DNA of 64,000 bases from Petaurus breviceps papuanus (taxonomy: Eukaryota > Chordata > Mammalia > Diprotodontia > Petauridae), in NCBI GenBank assembly GCA_028583685.1, contig JAMXIF010001164.1, positions 8,020,303 through 8,084,302 of the forward strand, written 5' to 3'. A program made the position numbers and the translations under genes. Shown here in pieces: positions 22,458-32,499 of this stretch (its first letter is position 1; the number at the start of each line of letters is the position of its first letter). Under the pieces are notes generated by a model. It made no database searches. It worked only from the letters and a program-made list of their open reading frames with translations, and was not told the DNA's origin.

Positions 22458-23545
22458 TTTCTTTCATTATTTAAAATTTTATTTTTCCCAATTATATGTA
22501 AAGAAAATTAACATTCTTTTTTTTCAAATTTTGAGTTCCAAATTCTCTCCTCCTCATTGATAAAGCTAGCAATTTGACATAGATTATATATGTGTAGTCA
22601 TGCAAAACTAATTTCCATGTAAATCACACAGAAAAAAACCCCAAGAAAAATAAAAAGTAAAGAAAAAGTATCTTTGACCTGCATTCAGGCTCTTCCAGTG
22701 CTTTCTCTAGAGATAGACAACACCTTTCACCATAAGTACTACAGAAATATCATGGATCATTGTATTGCCTAGAATAGCTAAGTTATTCATAGTAGATCCT
22801 CATCATATTGCTGTTATTATGTACAATGTTCTCCTGCTTCTGCTCATTTCACTTTGCATCAGTTCATCTAAATCTTCCCTTGTTTTTTACTGAGAGCATC
22901 CTGCTCATCATTTCTTAAAGCACAATAACATTCCATCACAATCATATACCACAATTTGTTCAGACATCCCCCAGTTAAGGGCCATCCCCTCAATTTCCAA
23001 TTCTTTTGTCACTACTAAAAGAGTTGCTATAAATATTTTTGTACAATAAGTACTTTTCCTTTTTTAGATCTCTTTGGGATATAGTCTCAATAGTGGTATT
23101 GCTTAGTCAAAGGGTATGCATGTTTTTTTTAGCCCTTCTTTGCTTATAGTTCCAAATTGCTCTACATAATGGTTGAAACAGTATACAACTTCACCAATTA
23201 ATTTATTATTTAATTATTAAATTACACCATTAATGCTTTAATTTTCCTACAACCTCTCCAACATTTGTGATTTTCCTTTTCTGTCATATTAGTCAATCTG
23301 ACAGGTATGAGGTAGTAGATCAGAATTGTTTTAATTTGTATTTCTCTCATCAGTAGTGATTTAGAGCATTTTTTTCATATAACTATAGATAACTTTGATA
23401 ACTTTGAAAACTTTGTCAATTTATCAATTGAGGAATGGCTCATTTATATAAATTTGACTGTTTTCTATATGTTTGAAAAATGAAGTCATTATCAGAGAAA
23501 TTCACTGTAATTTTTTCACAGTAATGATTACCAACTATGTATTTA
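22458..23545 (-). pseudogene. L1 ORF2 C-terminal remnant and 3' UTR
   Basis: Minus-strand translation near 23260-23370 gives 'MREIQIKTILIYYLIPVRLT', matching the human ORF2p stretch 'IREMQIKTTMRYHLTPVRMA', followed by a 'KCWRGC' cysteine motif. Downstream come the terminal coding segment and the 3' UTR with 'tttgagttccaaattctctc' (on +) and the tail. Only about the last 300 codons' worth is represented, and it is decayed. Confidence 0.82.
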
Positions 23546-24991
23546 CCTCCATCCTATTTCCGTCCCCCCCGTTTATCCTGCTCTCACTCTCTTTTTTTAC
23601 CCCATCCATCCTCAAAAATGTTTTGTTTCTGACTTTTATGTCCCCCAAACTGCCCTCCCTTCTATCAGCTTCTCCTCCACCCCTTCTCTTATTCTCTTCC
23701 CTTTCTCCTTTCCTGTATGATAAGGGTAAGAGAGATTTCTACATCCAACTCAATGTGTATATTATTCTCTCTGAGCCAATTCCAATGAGAATAAGTTTCA
23801 TAAGTGCTTCCTTCTCTACTTGCCCCACTTCCCCTCCACTGTAAAATCTCTTTCAGGCCTCTTTTATATCAGAGAATTTATCCCATTCTACCTTTTCCTT
23901 TCTCCTTCTCCCAGTGCATTTTTTGTTATCTCCCTTAATTTTATTTTTTTCGATAATCATACCATCACATTCAATTCACACTTCTGCTTCCTGTCTATGC
24001 ATATTCCTTTTAACTACTCTAATAATGAGAAAGTTTTTAGGAGTTATAAGTACCATTTTCCCATTTGGAATATAAAAAGTTTATCCTCATCAAATCTCTT
24101 ATTATTTCTCTTTCCTGTTTATCTTTTTATGCTTCTTTTGCATCTTGTGTTTGAAAGCCAAATTTTCTATTCTGCTATGATCTTTTCATCAGGTATGCTT
24201 AAAAGTCCTCTATTTCACTGAATATTCATTTACTCCTCCCCACCCCTCTGTAAAATACTGAGTTTTGCTGGGTAGGTGATTCTTGGTTATAATCTTATGT
24301 CTTTTGCACTCCAGAATAAAATTTTTGAAGTCCTCTGATCCTTTAATGCAGAAGCTGCTAAATTGTGTGTTATCCTGACTGTGGCTCCATGATATTTTAA
24401 TTGCTTTTTGGTTACTTGCAGTATTTTCTCCTTGATCTGGAAGACCTGGAGTTTGCCTATATATTTCTGGGAGTTTTCATTTGGGGATCTCTTTCAGGAG
24501 GCAATCAGGAGATTCTTTCCATTTCTATTTTACCCTCTGGTTCTATAACATCAGTACTATTTTCCTTGGTAATTTCATGAAAGATGATATCTTGGCTCTT
24601 TTTATTTTATCATGGCATTCACGTAGTTCAATAATTCTTAAACTATCTCTCCTGGATAGGTTTTCCAGGTTAGTTGTCTTTCCTTCCAATAAGATATTTT
24701 TTATTTTCTATTTTTTTCTTTCTTTTGATTTTGTTTCTTGATGTCTCAAAAAGTCATTAACTTCCACTTGCCCAGTTCTAACTTTTAAGAAAGTATTTTC
24801 TTCAGTTACCTTTTGTACTTCCTTTTCCATTTGGTCAATTTCACTTTTTAAAGAGTTCTCTTTAGTGGATTTTTATATATAAATTTTTCCATTTGGTCAA
24901 TTCTGATTTTCAAGGCATTCTTTTCTTCATTGGATTTTTGTGCTTCTTTTACCATTTGGTCTATCCTCTTGTTTTTTTCTTTAAATTTCCA

Positions 24992-25151
24992 ATTTTTTTT
25001 TGCTTTTTTGGAGGGGGGAAGGCAGGACAATTGGGGTTGTGATTTGCCCAAGTTCACATGGCTAGTAAGTGTTGTGTCTGAGGCTGGATTTGAACTTGGG
25101 TCTTCCTGACTCCAGGGCCAGTGCTCTATTCATTGTATCACCTAGCTGCCC
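24992..25151 (-). repeat. WSINE1-like SINE inside HAL1-like element
   Basis: Antisense copy: poly-T, 'ggacaattggggttgtgatt', 'gtgtctgaggctggatttga', 'tcctgactccagggccagtg' and 'cacctagctgcccc'. Inserted in the coiled-coil region of ORF1, therefore younger than the host element. Confidence 0.9.
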
Positions 25152-25316
25152 CCATTCTGTTTTTAAGGTATTATTTTCTTCATTATTTTTTGTTCCTCCT
25201 TTACCTAGCCATTAATTCTTTTTTCATGATTTTCTTGTATCACTCTAATTTCTCTTCCTATTTTTTTTTACCTCTTTTACTTTATTTTTTAAATAATCTT
25301 TTATTTTGTTTTATTT

Positions 25317-25476
25317 TAATTTTATTTTTGGAAGGGGGAAGGCAGGAAAATTGGGGTTAAGTGACTTGCACAAGGTCACATGGCTAGTAAGCGTTAAGTG
25401 TCTGAGGCCAGATTTGAAATCAGGTCCTCCTGACTCCAGGGCTGGTGCTCTATTCATTTCGACACCTGGCTGCCCC
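25317..25476 (-). repeat. Second WSINE1-like SINE inside HAL1-like element
   Basis: Same orientation as the copy 170 bp to the left: 'gttaagtgacttgcacaagg', 'aagcgttaagtgtctgaggc', 'tcctcctgactccagggctg' and 'acacctggctgcccc'. Both entered T-rich + strand sequence, as expected from the L1 endonuclease site preference. Confidence 0.9.
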
Positions 25477-26380
25477 TCTTGATTTTAAAAAATCCTTTTT
25501 GAGCTCTTCCATGACCTGAGACCAATAATATTTTTTTTGAGGTTTTGGATGCAGGAATTTTGACTTTGTTGTCTTTTTTAGTGCGTGTTTTGATCTTTCA
25601 TGTCACCATAGTAACTTTCTGTGGTTAGAATATTTTTCTGTTGTTTGATCATTTTCCAACCTATTTCTTGACTTTTAACTCTGTGCTAACTAAAGTGGGT
25701 CTCTGCTTCCCAAGTGAAGGGGGGGACCATCCAAAGCTTCAGGATTTTTGCACAGCTATTTTCAGAGATAATTTTGGGGACCTGTCAGTTTTGGCTCTTT
25801 CAAGTTGTTATGATCTTGGGAGAGGTGTAAGTCTCCTGTACTGTGCACTGGTTTGTGAGGGACCATAAGCACTCTTTCAGCCCTGGAACTGTGACCAGGG
25901 TCCCTGCAAGCTCTGCTGTGCTAGTGCATGTCCTCTCACTTGGACAAAGACCCAGAACTGTGACTGAGATCCAAGTATAGGCAATACACCAGAGTCCTGC
26001 CCTTTTTGGCAGCAAAGGGTAAATATTCGCTGTAAATACCCTTCTAACCTATTGTCTGTTCCCCTTACCATCGGATGGCTGAGAAATCTGGAAATCGCTA
26101 GTGCTGCCCCTGATTTCGGTGTCCTGAGCCCCACTCCTGGTTTTCCAATTTTCTGCTCCTGGTCTGTGCTGGACTGTGTTCTTCTTTCACCCTGGTGCAA
26201 CAGACCTTTCTTGCCCACCTTCTAAGTTGTCTGGGGCTGGAAAATTATTTCACTCTGTATTTTTGTGGGTTCTGCTACTCTAGAATTTGTTTAGAGTAAT
26301 TATTTAAAGGTGTTTAGAGAGTTTTGGGGGAGAGCTCAGGTGAATCCCTGCCTTTATTTTACCATCTTCTTGCTTTTTCT

Positions 26381-26670
26381 CCATACTCTTGTGTGCTTGT
26401 ATATAACCATTTGGAGTCATAGTTTTTATTACCACTTCCTTTCTTGAATTTTGTCTGCTATGAGCTTCTGAGTATATCTATTGCCATTCTTCTGTAGACA
26501 TTATGACTAATCTCTGTTGTATCTAGTTTGGAAGATCTATAAGGCAGTTTCTCCCACCTCTTCTTCTTTATTTTAAACCTTTTTAAGCTTTCAAACCTTC
26601 ATGAAAGTACATTCTTACAAGTCCTTTGGTTCATCCCGTCCATGTCCATGAGCCTAATCATTCCTATATT
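26381..26670. other. AT-rich sequence, unassigned
   Basis: May be further LINE-derived sequence but I cannot place it. No gene evidence. Confidence 0.3.
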
Positions 26671-26676
26671 CTAAAC

Positions 26677-26883
26677 CAGGGGTTGGGAAATGATAGCCCA
26701 AGGACCAAATCTGGCCTGCTGCCTATTTCTATACAATCCACAGCCTAAGAATGGTTTTTACATTTTTAAACACAATAAAGTTTTATTTTAAAATGTTAAA
26801 AACTATTCTTAGCTCAGTTAAAGAATACAAAAAACATGTGGCAGGCTAGATTTGGCTCACGGGCCTTAGTTAGTCGACCTTGG
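26677..26883. mobile_element. Non-autonomous hAT element (207 bp) with inverted termini
   Basis: The left end 'caggggttgggaaatgatag' and following 'accaaatctggcctgctgcc' pair with the right end, whose reverse complement reads 'gagccaaatctagcctgcca'. About 45 bp of imperfect inverted repeat results. Candidate 8-bp target copies are 'ttctaaac' (26669-26676) and 'ttttaaaa' (26884-26891), 6 of 8 matching. Internal 'caataaagttttattttaaa' and the termini resemble the mammalian Charlie-group MITEs. Confidence 0.75.
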
Positions 26884-26891
26884 TTTTAAAA

Positions 26892-27815
26892 CATCATCCA
26901 GAAATCCTAATCCCATTCTTGGCCATCATTTTCTTAGCCAGTTTTTACTTGTCAACCATGTCTTTTTCCTTTTTATGCCTTACTTTCAAAATGCAGCAAT
27001 GACAGAAAACATCACCTGTGCCCCTGTGTTTCCTAAGACTATATGATCCTTAGCAGTACTTCCTAGGCTCCTTGTGGCAGTATGAGTTGCCCTCTGCTAA
27101 ATCACAGGAAGGAGCCAGCTTGTTTATTATATCTTGGGAGTTTCTTTGTCATATCTTGGATACATGCTTTGGGAACAAAACAGACATTTCTTTTGTTGTT
27201 CTCAAGTTGAAAAATTGCTTGCTCAGTACTGTTCACCAGGAGCCATTATTTCATTCTCCTTCTTTGGAAACTTACTAGATCACATCTTGCTAGGACCTTT
27301 TGGGTCCCCATTATCATTCCTTGAAGGGCAAGAAGCTTCTTCTCTTCTCATCTCTCTCCTCTTTGGGAAGCCCCTTTTATTTCTTTCCCAGTGCTAAGTG
27401 GTCCTTCTTTCCTATATTATGTTCTTCTTCCCTGTAAACTCCCAACATGGACCAGGGATCTCCATTTGCCCCTTGAAATGACTTCTTATATTTTGCTTTT
27501 ATAGTCAGACTATACTTTTGTCTTTGCTTTTTGATGAAATCGTGTTAGTTCAAACAAATTTAAAGAAATAAATCAATATCATGGTTATTTGATATCACAT
27601 AACAAGGAAATAAACTCTGTCATATGGGGAAAACAGAGTTAAGAGCCAGGTGCAAAGATTCAAGGAATTAAGAGCAAGACCCCATCTTAAAGGAGAAAGG
27701 TCCCAGACCACAGCATGACACACAAGATGGACTCAATGCTCAACTAGAAAGGTGATGGAAAAGTAATTTTTTTATCTCTTGTGGCCAGGATCAGCACTGA
27801 TCCCAGATTGTGTAT
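26892..27815. other. Unassigned sequence
   Basis: No repeat family is recognised. Reading frames up to 87 codons (27134-27397) lack domain features. Confidence 0.35.
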
Positions 27816-27817
27816 CA

Positions 27818-27995
27818 CAAGAATCATAAAGTGACCTCAGAGGTACTTTAGTCCAACCCCCTCATTTTATAAACAAAGAAAATGAGACCTAGGCAGGTTT
27901 AATGACTTGGCTACTATGATGTAGGAAAAAAGAAACAAAGGTGGGATTTGAACCCAGGTCCTCTGAATCCAAAGCCAGTGTTCAAATATGTGCCA
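27818..27995 (-). repeat. MIR3-type SINE, antisense
   Basis: 'agtgacctcagaggtacttt', 'agtccaaccccctcatttta', 'aaaatgagacctaggcaggt' and 'gggatttgaacccaggtcct' are typical antisense MIR3. Confidence 0.82.
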
Positions 27996-27999
27996 CATC

Positions 28000-28730
28000 T
28001 TTCTTGTAAGTAGAATTAAAGTTGGTGTTCCTGACAGACCTAGGGGCCGGTAGAGGCTGTTGGTTTTATAAACACTCTCAATGTGTAAATGCCTCCTTGT
28101 TCAGGCTATATGAAAGCTCTATATTGGGCTCCTAGTTTAGTTGGTCTCCCTCTATACCCTCCCTCCCACTAGCATCTCATGTCGAAAATTTGGAAATATT
28201 CAATTTGCTGATGCCAGCTCTTATTGCAACCAAGATTCCCAAAAGAAGATAAGGGGAGCTTGGCTGCCAGTTAGAACAAGTTTCATAAACATCACAAGAG
28301 CTTTCTCAACTGCAGTATTCAAGGAAGCACCTGTTCGTTAGCTGAAGTCATGTTTCCCAGGCGACTGAAGTCATGTTTCCCAGGTGACATAGAATGTATT
28401 ACAAGCTATCAACACTAGACGAAGACGTTAACCACTTGTAGGCCCCACTGGAAACAAGCAAATGGATGGAAAGGAGAAAAGGCATGTTCTCCTTTGGCAT
28501 TTCCCTACTTCCTCAGCTAAAGCTTAGACAGGTATCACTGACTTTGTGTGTCCTCTTTATGAATATTACTGGCATGTGCCAAATAGGGGCAATTTGCTTG
28601 GTCATAATTAGTTTCCAAAGATGAAAAAAGGGGGTCCAAATATCCTTTGATTAACAACCTAAAGTCTTTAATATAATAATCAGGAAATCTGATTCTATAA
28701 CAAAGGATATTGGCAACATTTTCAGCATGG
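28000..28730. other. Repeat-poor unique segment with 23-bp tandem duplication
   Basis: No family-level repeat. Two adjacent 23-bp units lie at 28342-28364 and 28365-28387, each beginning 'ctgaagtcatgtttcccagg' and differing at one base (c/t). Possible unique regulatory or spacer DNA. Confidence 0.5.
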
Positions 28731-28732
28731 TG

Positions 28733-28915
28733 AAAAATAGTGTCTTGGAATTGAAATCAGGGAATCTGGGATCAAATCATAACTCTCCTGGGCGACCTTG
28801 ACCAAGTTATTTAAGCTCTCTGGGCTTTTTTTTTTAAATTTGCAAAATGAGGGGTTGGACTAAATGCCTTCTAAGGTTCCATCAGCTTTCAATGTAGGAC
28901 TGATCCCATGACCCC
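28733..28915 (+). repeat. MIR3-type SINE
   Basis: 'cttggaattgaaatcaggga', 'cgaccttgaccaagttattt', 'aatgaggggttggactaaat' and 'gccttctaaggttccatcag'. A run of T interrupts the core. Confidence 0.8.
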
Positions 28916-29196
28916 AAGGCACCTCTGATGCATAGTAGATACCATCAGCAACAGCCCTGCTGCTGGTAGTAAAGAGTTAAGAATAATTTAGAGGCCAAGG
29001 GGATTCATCACTGGAATAAAATCTTGGAGAATATTTTTCACCCCAAAGGATCCCAGAGGACTCCATCAATAATATAGAGTATATAGTTACGCCGTTCTCA
29101 TAGGACTCCTTGCACCCGCTCCAGAACAGGGAAACAACAGCTGTTTAATAGAACAGTCACACTATCCGGCAGGTTAGCACAGGAAGTGAAAGATAA

Positions 29197-29430
29197 TAGC
29201 CAGTGAAATGGGCAGGGGAATTTATTTGTTTTTGTATGTTTGTGTGTGTGTGTGTGTATGTGTATGTGTGCTCCTGGGCGTGCATGTATGTGTGTGTGTG
29301 TGTGTATTTGTCTGATCATGGAGATTTGCTATTATCTCTTGAAATAGGTCAGAATGGGGCTGGCTATTGTTGCTGTGATTACTAATTGCTTCACGAGATC
29401 CCAGATGGTAACCAGAAGTGAATTCAAGCT
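29197..29430 (+). repeat. Unrecognised repeat, copy B (GT-bearing)
   Basis: Counterpart of 19292-19470: 'agccagtgaaat', (TG)n at 29234-29306, 'agatttgctattatctct', 'aatggggctg' and 'gatggtaaccagaagtg'. Similarity may extend to 'gggacaaagactgagcagac' near 29640, which echoes 'gggacaaggactggattcag' near 19501. Confidence 0.6.
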
Positions 29431-29772
29431 TCTATCCTCCCCCTTCAGCCTCACATGGCAGTTGTAACCTTTCTCATTTTCCAATGGGAAAATTCTCTCA
29501 CTCTACCCCTCCTGCCCCAGTATACCTACCCTTAGCCCCTAGACCCTTTGAGCTTGTGGCAGGTGCACTGAGGCTCAAGCTCTGTGCTGAGGGACAATGA
29601 ATGGTAAGATTTGCCCTCCTAACCCACTTTTTATTTTAGGGACAAAGACTGAGCAGACATGGATTGCTTGAAATCTGCATGGAACATCTACTTACTCATA
29701 AAGCCACCTCCCTTCCAAATGTCCCTATTACTGTGTAAGGCACCAACATGCTCTTAGCTATCCAGATTTATA

Positions 29773-30018
29773 GGGGCAGCTAGATGGCCCAGTGGATAGA
29801 GTACCAGACTTGGAGTCAGAAAGATTCATCTTTGTGAGTTCAGATGTAGCATCAGACACTTATTGACTGAGTGACCCTGGCCAAACCACTTAACCCTGTT
29901 TGTCTCAGTTTCCTCATTTATAAAATAAGCTGGAAAAGGAAATGGCAAACCACTTCAGGATCTCTGCCAAGAAAACCCCAAATGGGGTCACAAAGAGTCC
30001 GATACAACAGCAACACAA
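29773..30018 (+). repeat. MAR1-type SINE, full length
   Basis: Head 'gggcagctagatggcccagt', 'gactgagtgaccctggccaa' core, 'tgtctcagtttcctcattta', tail 'ggcaaaccacttcaggatct' and 'aagaaaaccccaaatggggt', then an ACAACAGC-rich end. One of the best-preserved MAR1 copies here. Confidence 0.95.
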
Positions 30019-30084
30019 CCTCAGTGTCATCTTCAAATTCTCATTCTCCTTCACCTCAAATATCTTTCCAGATGTCAGATTATG

Positions 30085-30270
30085 TCGTTTCTAAGGTACC
30101 CATTACCTCTCAACGTCTATGCCTTAATGTGGAAGCCTCTTACTTGATCTCCCTGCCTCATTTCTCCCCTCTCCAATCTCCCCTTCATACAGCTTCAGCC
30201 TTGATCATGTCACCTTCCTACCCAGCATACTACAGGGGCTCCCTATTGACTCTAGAATCCAATATTATTT
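30085..30270 (+). repeat. L2 LINE fragment
   Basis: 'ttacttgatctccctgcctc', 'catgtcaccttcctacccag' and 'gggctccctattgactctag' match L2 about 400-500 bases from its 3' end. Confidence 0.72.
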
Positions 30271-30563
30271 AATCTTTATCACCGTTTTAAATTTCTATTT
30301 TTGTAAAATTTCATAATGTATATTATCATCAGCTCAGTATTATGTGTGTAGAATTTATAAGTAAATTTGCATATATGTGATTTAAAAATGTCAATGGGAA
30401 GGGTCCACTATAAAATAGTTTGAACACCACTGCCCTAAGGCACTGAAAATTTACCAAGGATTTGCCCCAGGTCACAAGGCTAGTATGTTTGAAGAGTAAG
30501 ACTTCAATCCAAGTTGTGTTTTTTTTTTTCCTTCAAACTTTTAGGCTGGTCCTCTCTCCATTA

Positions 30564-30792
30564 CAGCAAGAGCATCAAAATGAAATGGAAAAGGAGGCCA
30601 CTCAACGGTACATAAGGATCCTTGCAGGCTCCATATTAACTTGGAAAACCACAAATTAACATTTTCTGTGTTTTGTTGTATTTTTATTTATTTTATTGAA
30701 TATTCCCCAACTTTATTTTAATCTGGCTCAGGCTATGTTCAGAAGTATTGGGAACTTCATTCAGACAGTGAGCCCCATGTTTGACGCCTCTG
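30564..30792 (-). mobile_element. hAT MITE (marsupial family), near complete
   Basis: Minus-strand reading starts 'cagaggcgtcaaacatgggg' and contains 'gagccagattaaaataaagt', 'attcaataaaataaataaaa' and 'cataaggatcc'-type text. It ends at a '...tttgatgctcttgctg' terminus that is an imperfect inverted copy of the start. Related fragments of the same family lie at about 51893 and 54425. Confidence 0.75.
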
Positions 30793-30799
30793 TGCTACA

Positions 30800-31350
30800 G
30801 CATGCTGCCTCTCCTCCCTTATTATCTTGTACAAATCATACCCTTTGCTTCCACTCACACACCTGAAACAATCCAAATATAAACCAAACATCATGATTCC
30901 TAGAGTCTTTACCAATTTCTCAGAGCAATATTTTCAAATTATTTAACTTTGCCTGTCTCATTTAGGACTTGGCTATTCTGCTGGTCTATTTTAGGCTAAT
31001 TGGATGGAAAGAGAATCTAAAACTGCTACAGTCCTAGTGGATAATGAATTAGATCTGCCTTCTTGGTGCTGACTATTGTGGAAGATGCTACCATGAGTAA
31101 AAATTCCATTCCTCAAGCGAGGATGTAGGGAATGAGGCAGACATTGACTTTGCACCTCTCTTATCCACTGATTTCCTCTTCACCTCCACCTAGAACTCAG
31201 CAATTTGGTGAACCAGCTGAGAACTGTTAGGCTAAACATCAATGTAGGAGCATGGCCTTCAGCACCATTGTCTGTCTTGGTATGGGGAAGCTTGAAGTAG
31301 CAAATCTTCACTGACCATGCCAATATAAATAGAATCTAAGCTGTGTGATA
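30800..31350. other. Unique sequence, nothing recognised
   Basis: No family-level repeat or coding signal. Confidence 0.4.
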
Positions 31351-31354
31351 AGGG

Positions 31355-31530
31355 AAAAGGGCAGTGGACTTGGAGTCAGAAAATCCTGGGTTCAAACTTT
31401 AGGCAATTATTTAAAATATTGAGCTTTAATTTACTCTTCTATAAAATGGGTATAGGAACATTTGCACTGTTTGTCTTATTGTGGGAACTTTTAAAATCTT
31501 AAAATGTCATGTGGATCTATGTTATTATTA
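31355..31530 (+). repeat. MIR-type SINE fragment
   Basis: 'gggcagtggacttggagtca', 'aaatcctgggttcaaacttt', 'ctcttctataaaatgggtat' and a 3' ATT-rich end. The central core is shortened. Confidence 0.65.
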
Positions 31531-31919
31531 AAAAAGGAAGAAAAAGCCAAAGTCTACAGTGAGAGGGGATGACTGGATGAGCACTAACTCTTGGTGGGGG
31601 CCAGAGATCTGAGTTCTCCTCCCCCTTCTGCAACAGCTCCCTGCTCGACTTAACTCTCTGAGGAATTCCATTTCTTCACTTGGAAAATGAAGGTGTGGGA
31701 AGGGAATAAGAATTTACCTGCCATTCCCCACAACAACATTGCAAGGTAGATGTCTCAATGCCGTGATCTCTAACTTCTATTCCAACCCTAAGGTCCTCAG
31801 GAAATTTGTTTTCCTTACTAATTTTCAAAACACAAAGGGCAAATTTAATGTCCCACTTGGGGAGGGGTCTCTTGTGGCATTACAGAAATAGAAAATCTTT
31901 CTTCCTTGCCTACTACTGA

Positions 31920-32028
31920 CCTGCATATGTTCTATTACCCTAATAAAATATGTTACTTGAGGTCAGGAACTGCATAAATTTGTATTGCTTAATAAATGCT
32001 TGCTGATTGATTCATTGAGCACTAGCTT
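31920..32028 (+). repeat. L2 3'-end fragment
   Basis: 'cttgaggtcaggaactgcat' and 'cttaataaatgcttgctgat' match the L2 terminus. Confidence 0.65.
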
Positions 32029-32044
32029 TGAAACCAGACAACCT

Positions 32045-32220
32045 GGAATCCAAACAGATCTGCTGCTGGAAAGGACCTCAGAGGCCATTTGATGCCATTC
32101 ACTCATTTTCCAGATAGGAAAATTGAGATCCAGAGAAGTTAAGTGACTTATTCAAAGTCAGAGTTAGAGGTGGGATTCTCTGATTCCAGATCCAGTCCTT
32201 TTTACACTGTATCATTTTGT
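32045..32220 (-). repeat. MIR3-type SINE, antisense
   Basis: 'ctgctggaaaggacctcaga', 'ccagataggaaaattgagat' and 'gttaagtgacttattcaaag' are antisense MIR3 segments. Confidence 0.8.
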
Positions 32221-32355
32221 TACTTATTAACAAGGTAACAAGTAACAATTAAACTTTTAAACTTATAAGGTAATAGGCTAATCAGTTCTCTGGGCTTCTT
32301 CAATTTCCTCATTTATAAAATAGGTGGTCAGATTAAATGATGATGTTCAAGACCT

Positions 32356-32491
32356 TTTTTTTTGTAGGCAATTGAGAGTAAATGACTTGTCCAAGATCAC
32401 ACAGCTAGTAAATGTTTGATGCCAAGTTTGAACTCAGATCCTCCTGCCTCTGGGGCCTGTGATCTATCTCCTATGTCACCTAGCTAACCCC
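32356..32491 (-). repeat. WSINE1-like SINE inside a MIR tail
   Basis: Antisense copy: 'ggcaattgagagtaaatgac', 'ttgaactcagatcctcctgc' and 'tcacctagctaacccc'. It interrupts a plus-strand MIR3 tail that starts near 32280 ('aggtggtcagattaaatgat'). Short flanking repeats 'agacct' at 32350-32355 and 32492-32497 are compatible with a target duplication. More diverged than the 3.6 kb and 17.0 kb copies. Confidence 0.78.
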
Positions 32492-32499
32492 AGACCTCT

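Larger units (their letters stand above)
24150..25560 (-). pseudogene. L1 ORF1 remnant (coiled coil + RRM-like)
   Basis: Translating the minus strand gives heptad-rich text such as 'RIDQMVKEAQKSNEEKNALK' (coiled coil, about 24900-24990). It is followed by 'QDIIFHEITKEN', 'EPEGKIEMERI' and 'PPERDPQMKTPRNI', which align with the RRM/C-terminal part of L1 ORF1p (human 'LQDIIQENFPNL...PRHI'). In-frame stops lie within the RRM part, and two SINEs interrupt the coiled coil and N-terminal part. ORF1p is the RNA-binding chaperone of L1; this copy cannot make it. Confidence 0.8.
22458..26367 (-). mobile_element. HAL1-like internally short L1 with 13-bp target duplication
   Basis: A LINE-1 copy on the minus strand, bracketed by exact 'tcttgctttttct' at 22445-22457 and 26368-26380. 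Reading 5' to 3' (right to left): a 5' UTR starting 'agatggtaaaataaaggcag'; an ORF1 remnant (coiled coil and RRM-like region, about 24150-25560); a spacer; then a jump to the end of ORF2 and the 3' UTR with an A-rich tail. Most of ORF2, including endonuclease and reverse transcriptase, is absent, which is the half-L1 (HAL1) layout known from mammals including opossum. Without the two nested SINEs it is about 3.6 kb. Not coding-competent. Confidence 0.8.

Noticed and set aside
23473-24221. 123- and 133-codon + frames
   Set aside because: They are antisense to the spacer and ORF1 end of the minus-strand L1 copy; hydrophobic composition comes from T-rich antisense DNA.
25877-26218. 113-codon minus frame in the L1 5' part
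   Set aside because: It belongs to the L1 5' UTR region, without similarity to ORF1p.
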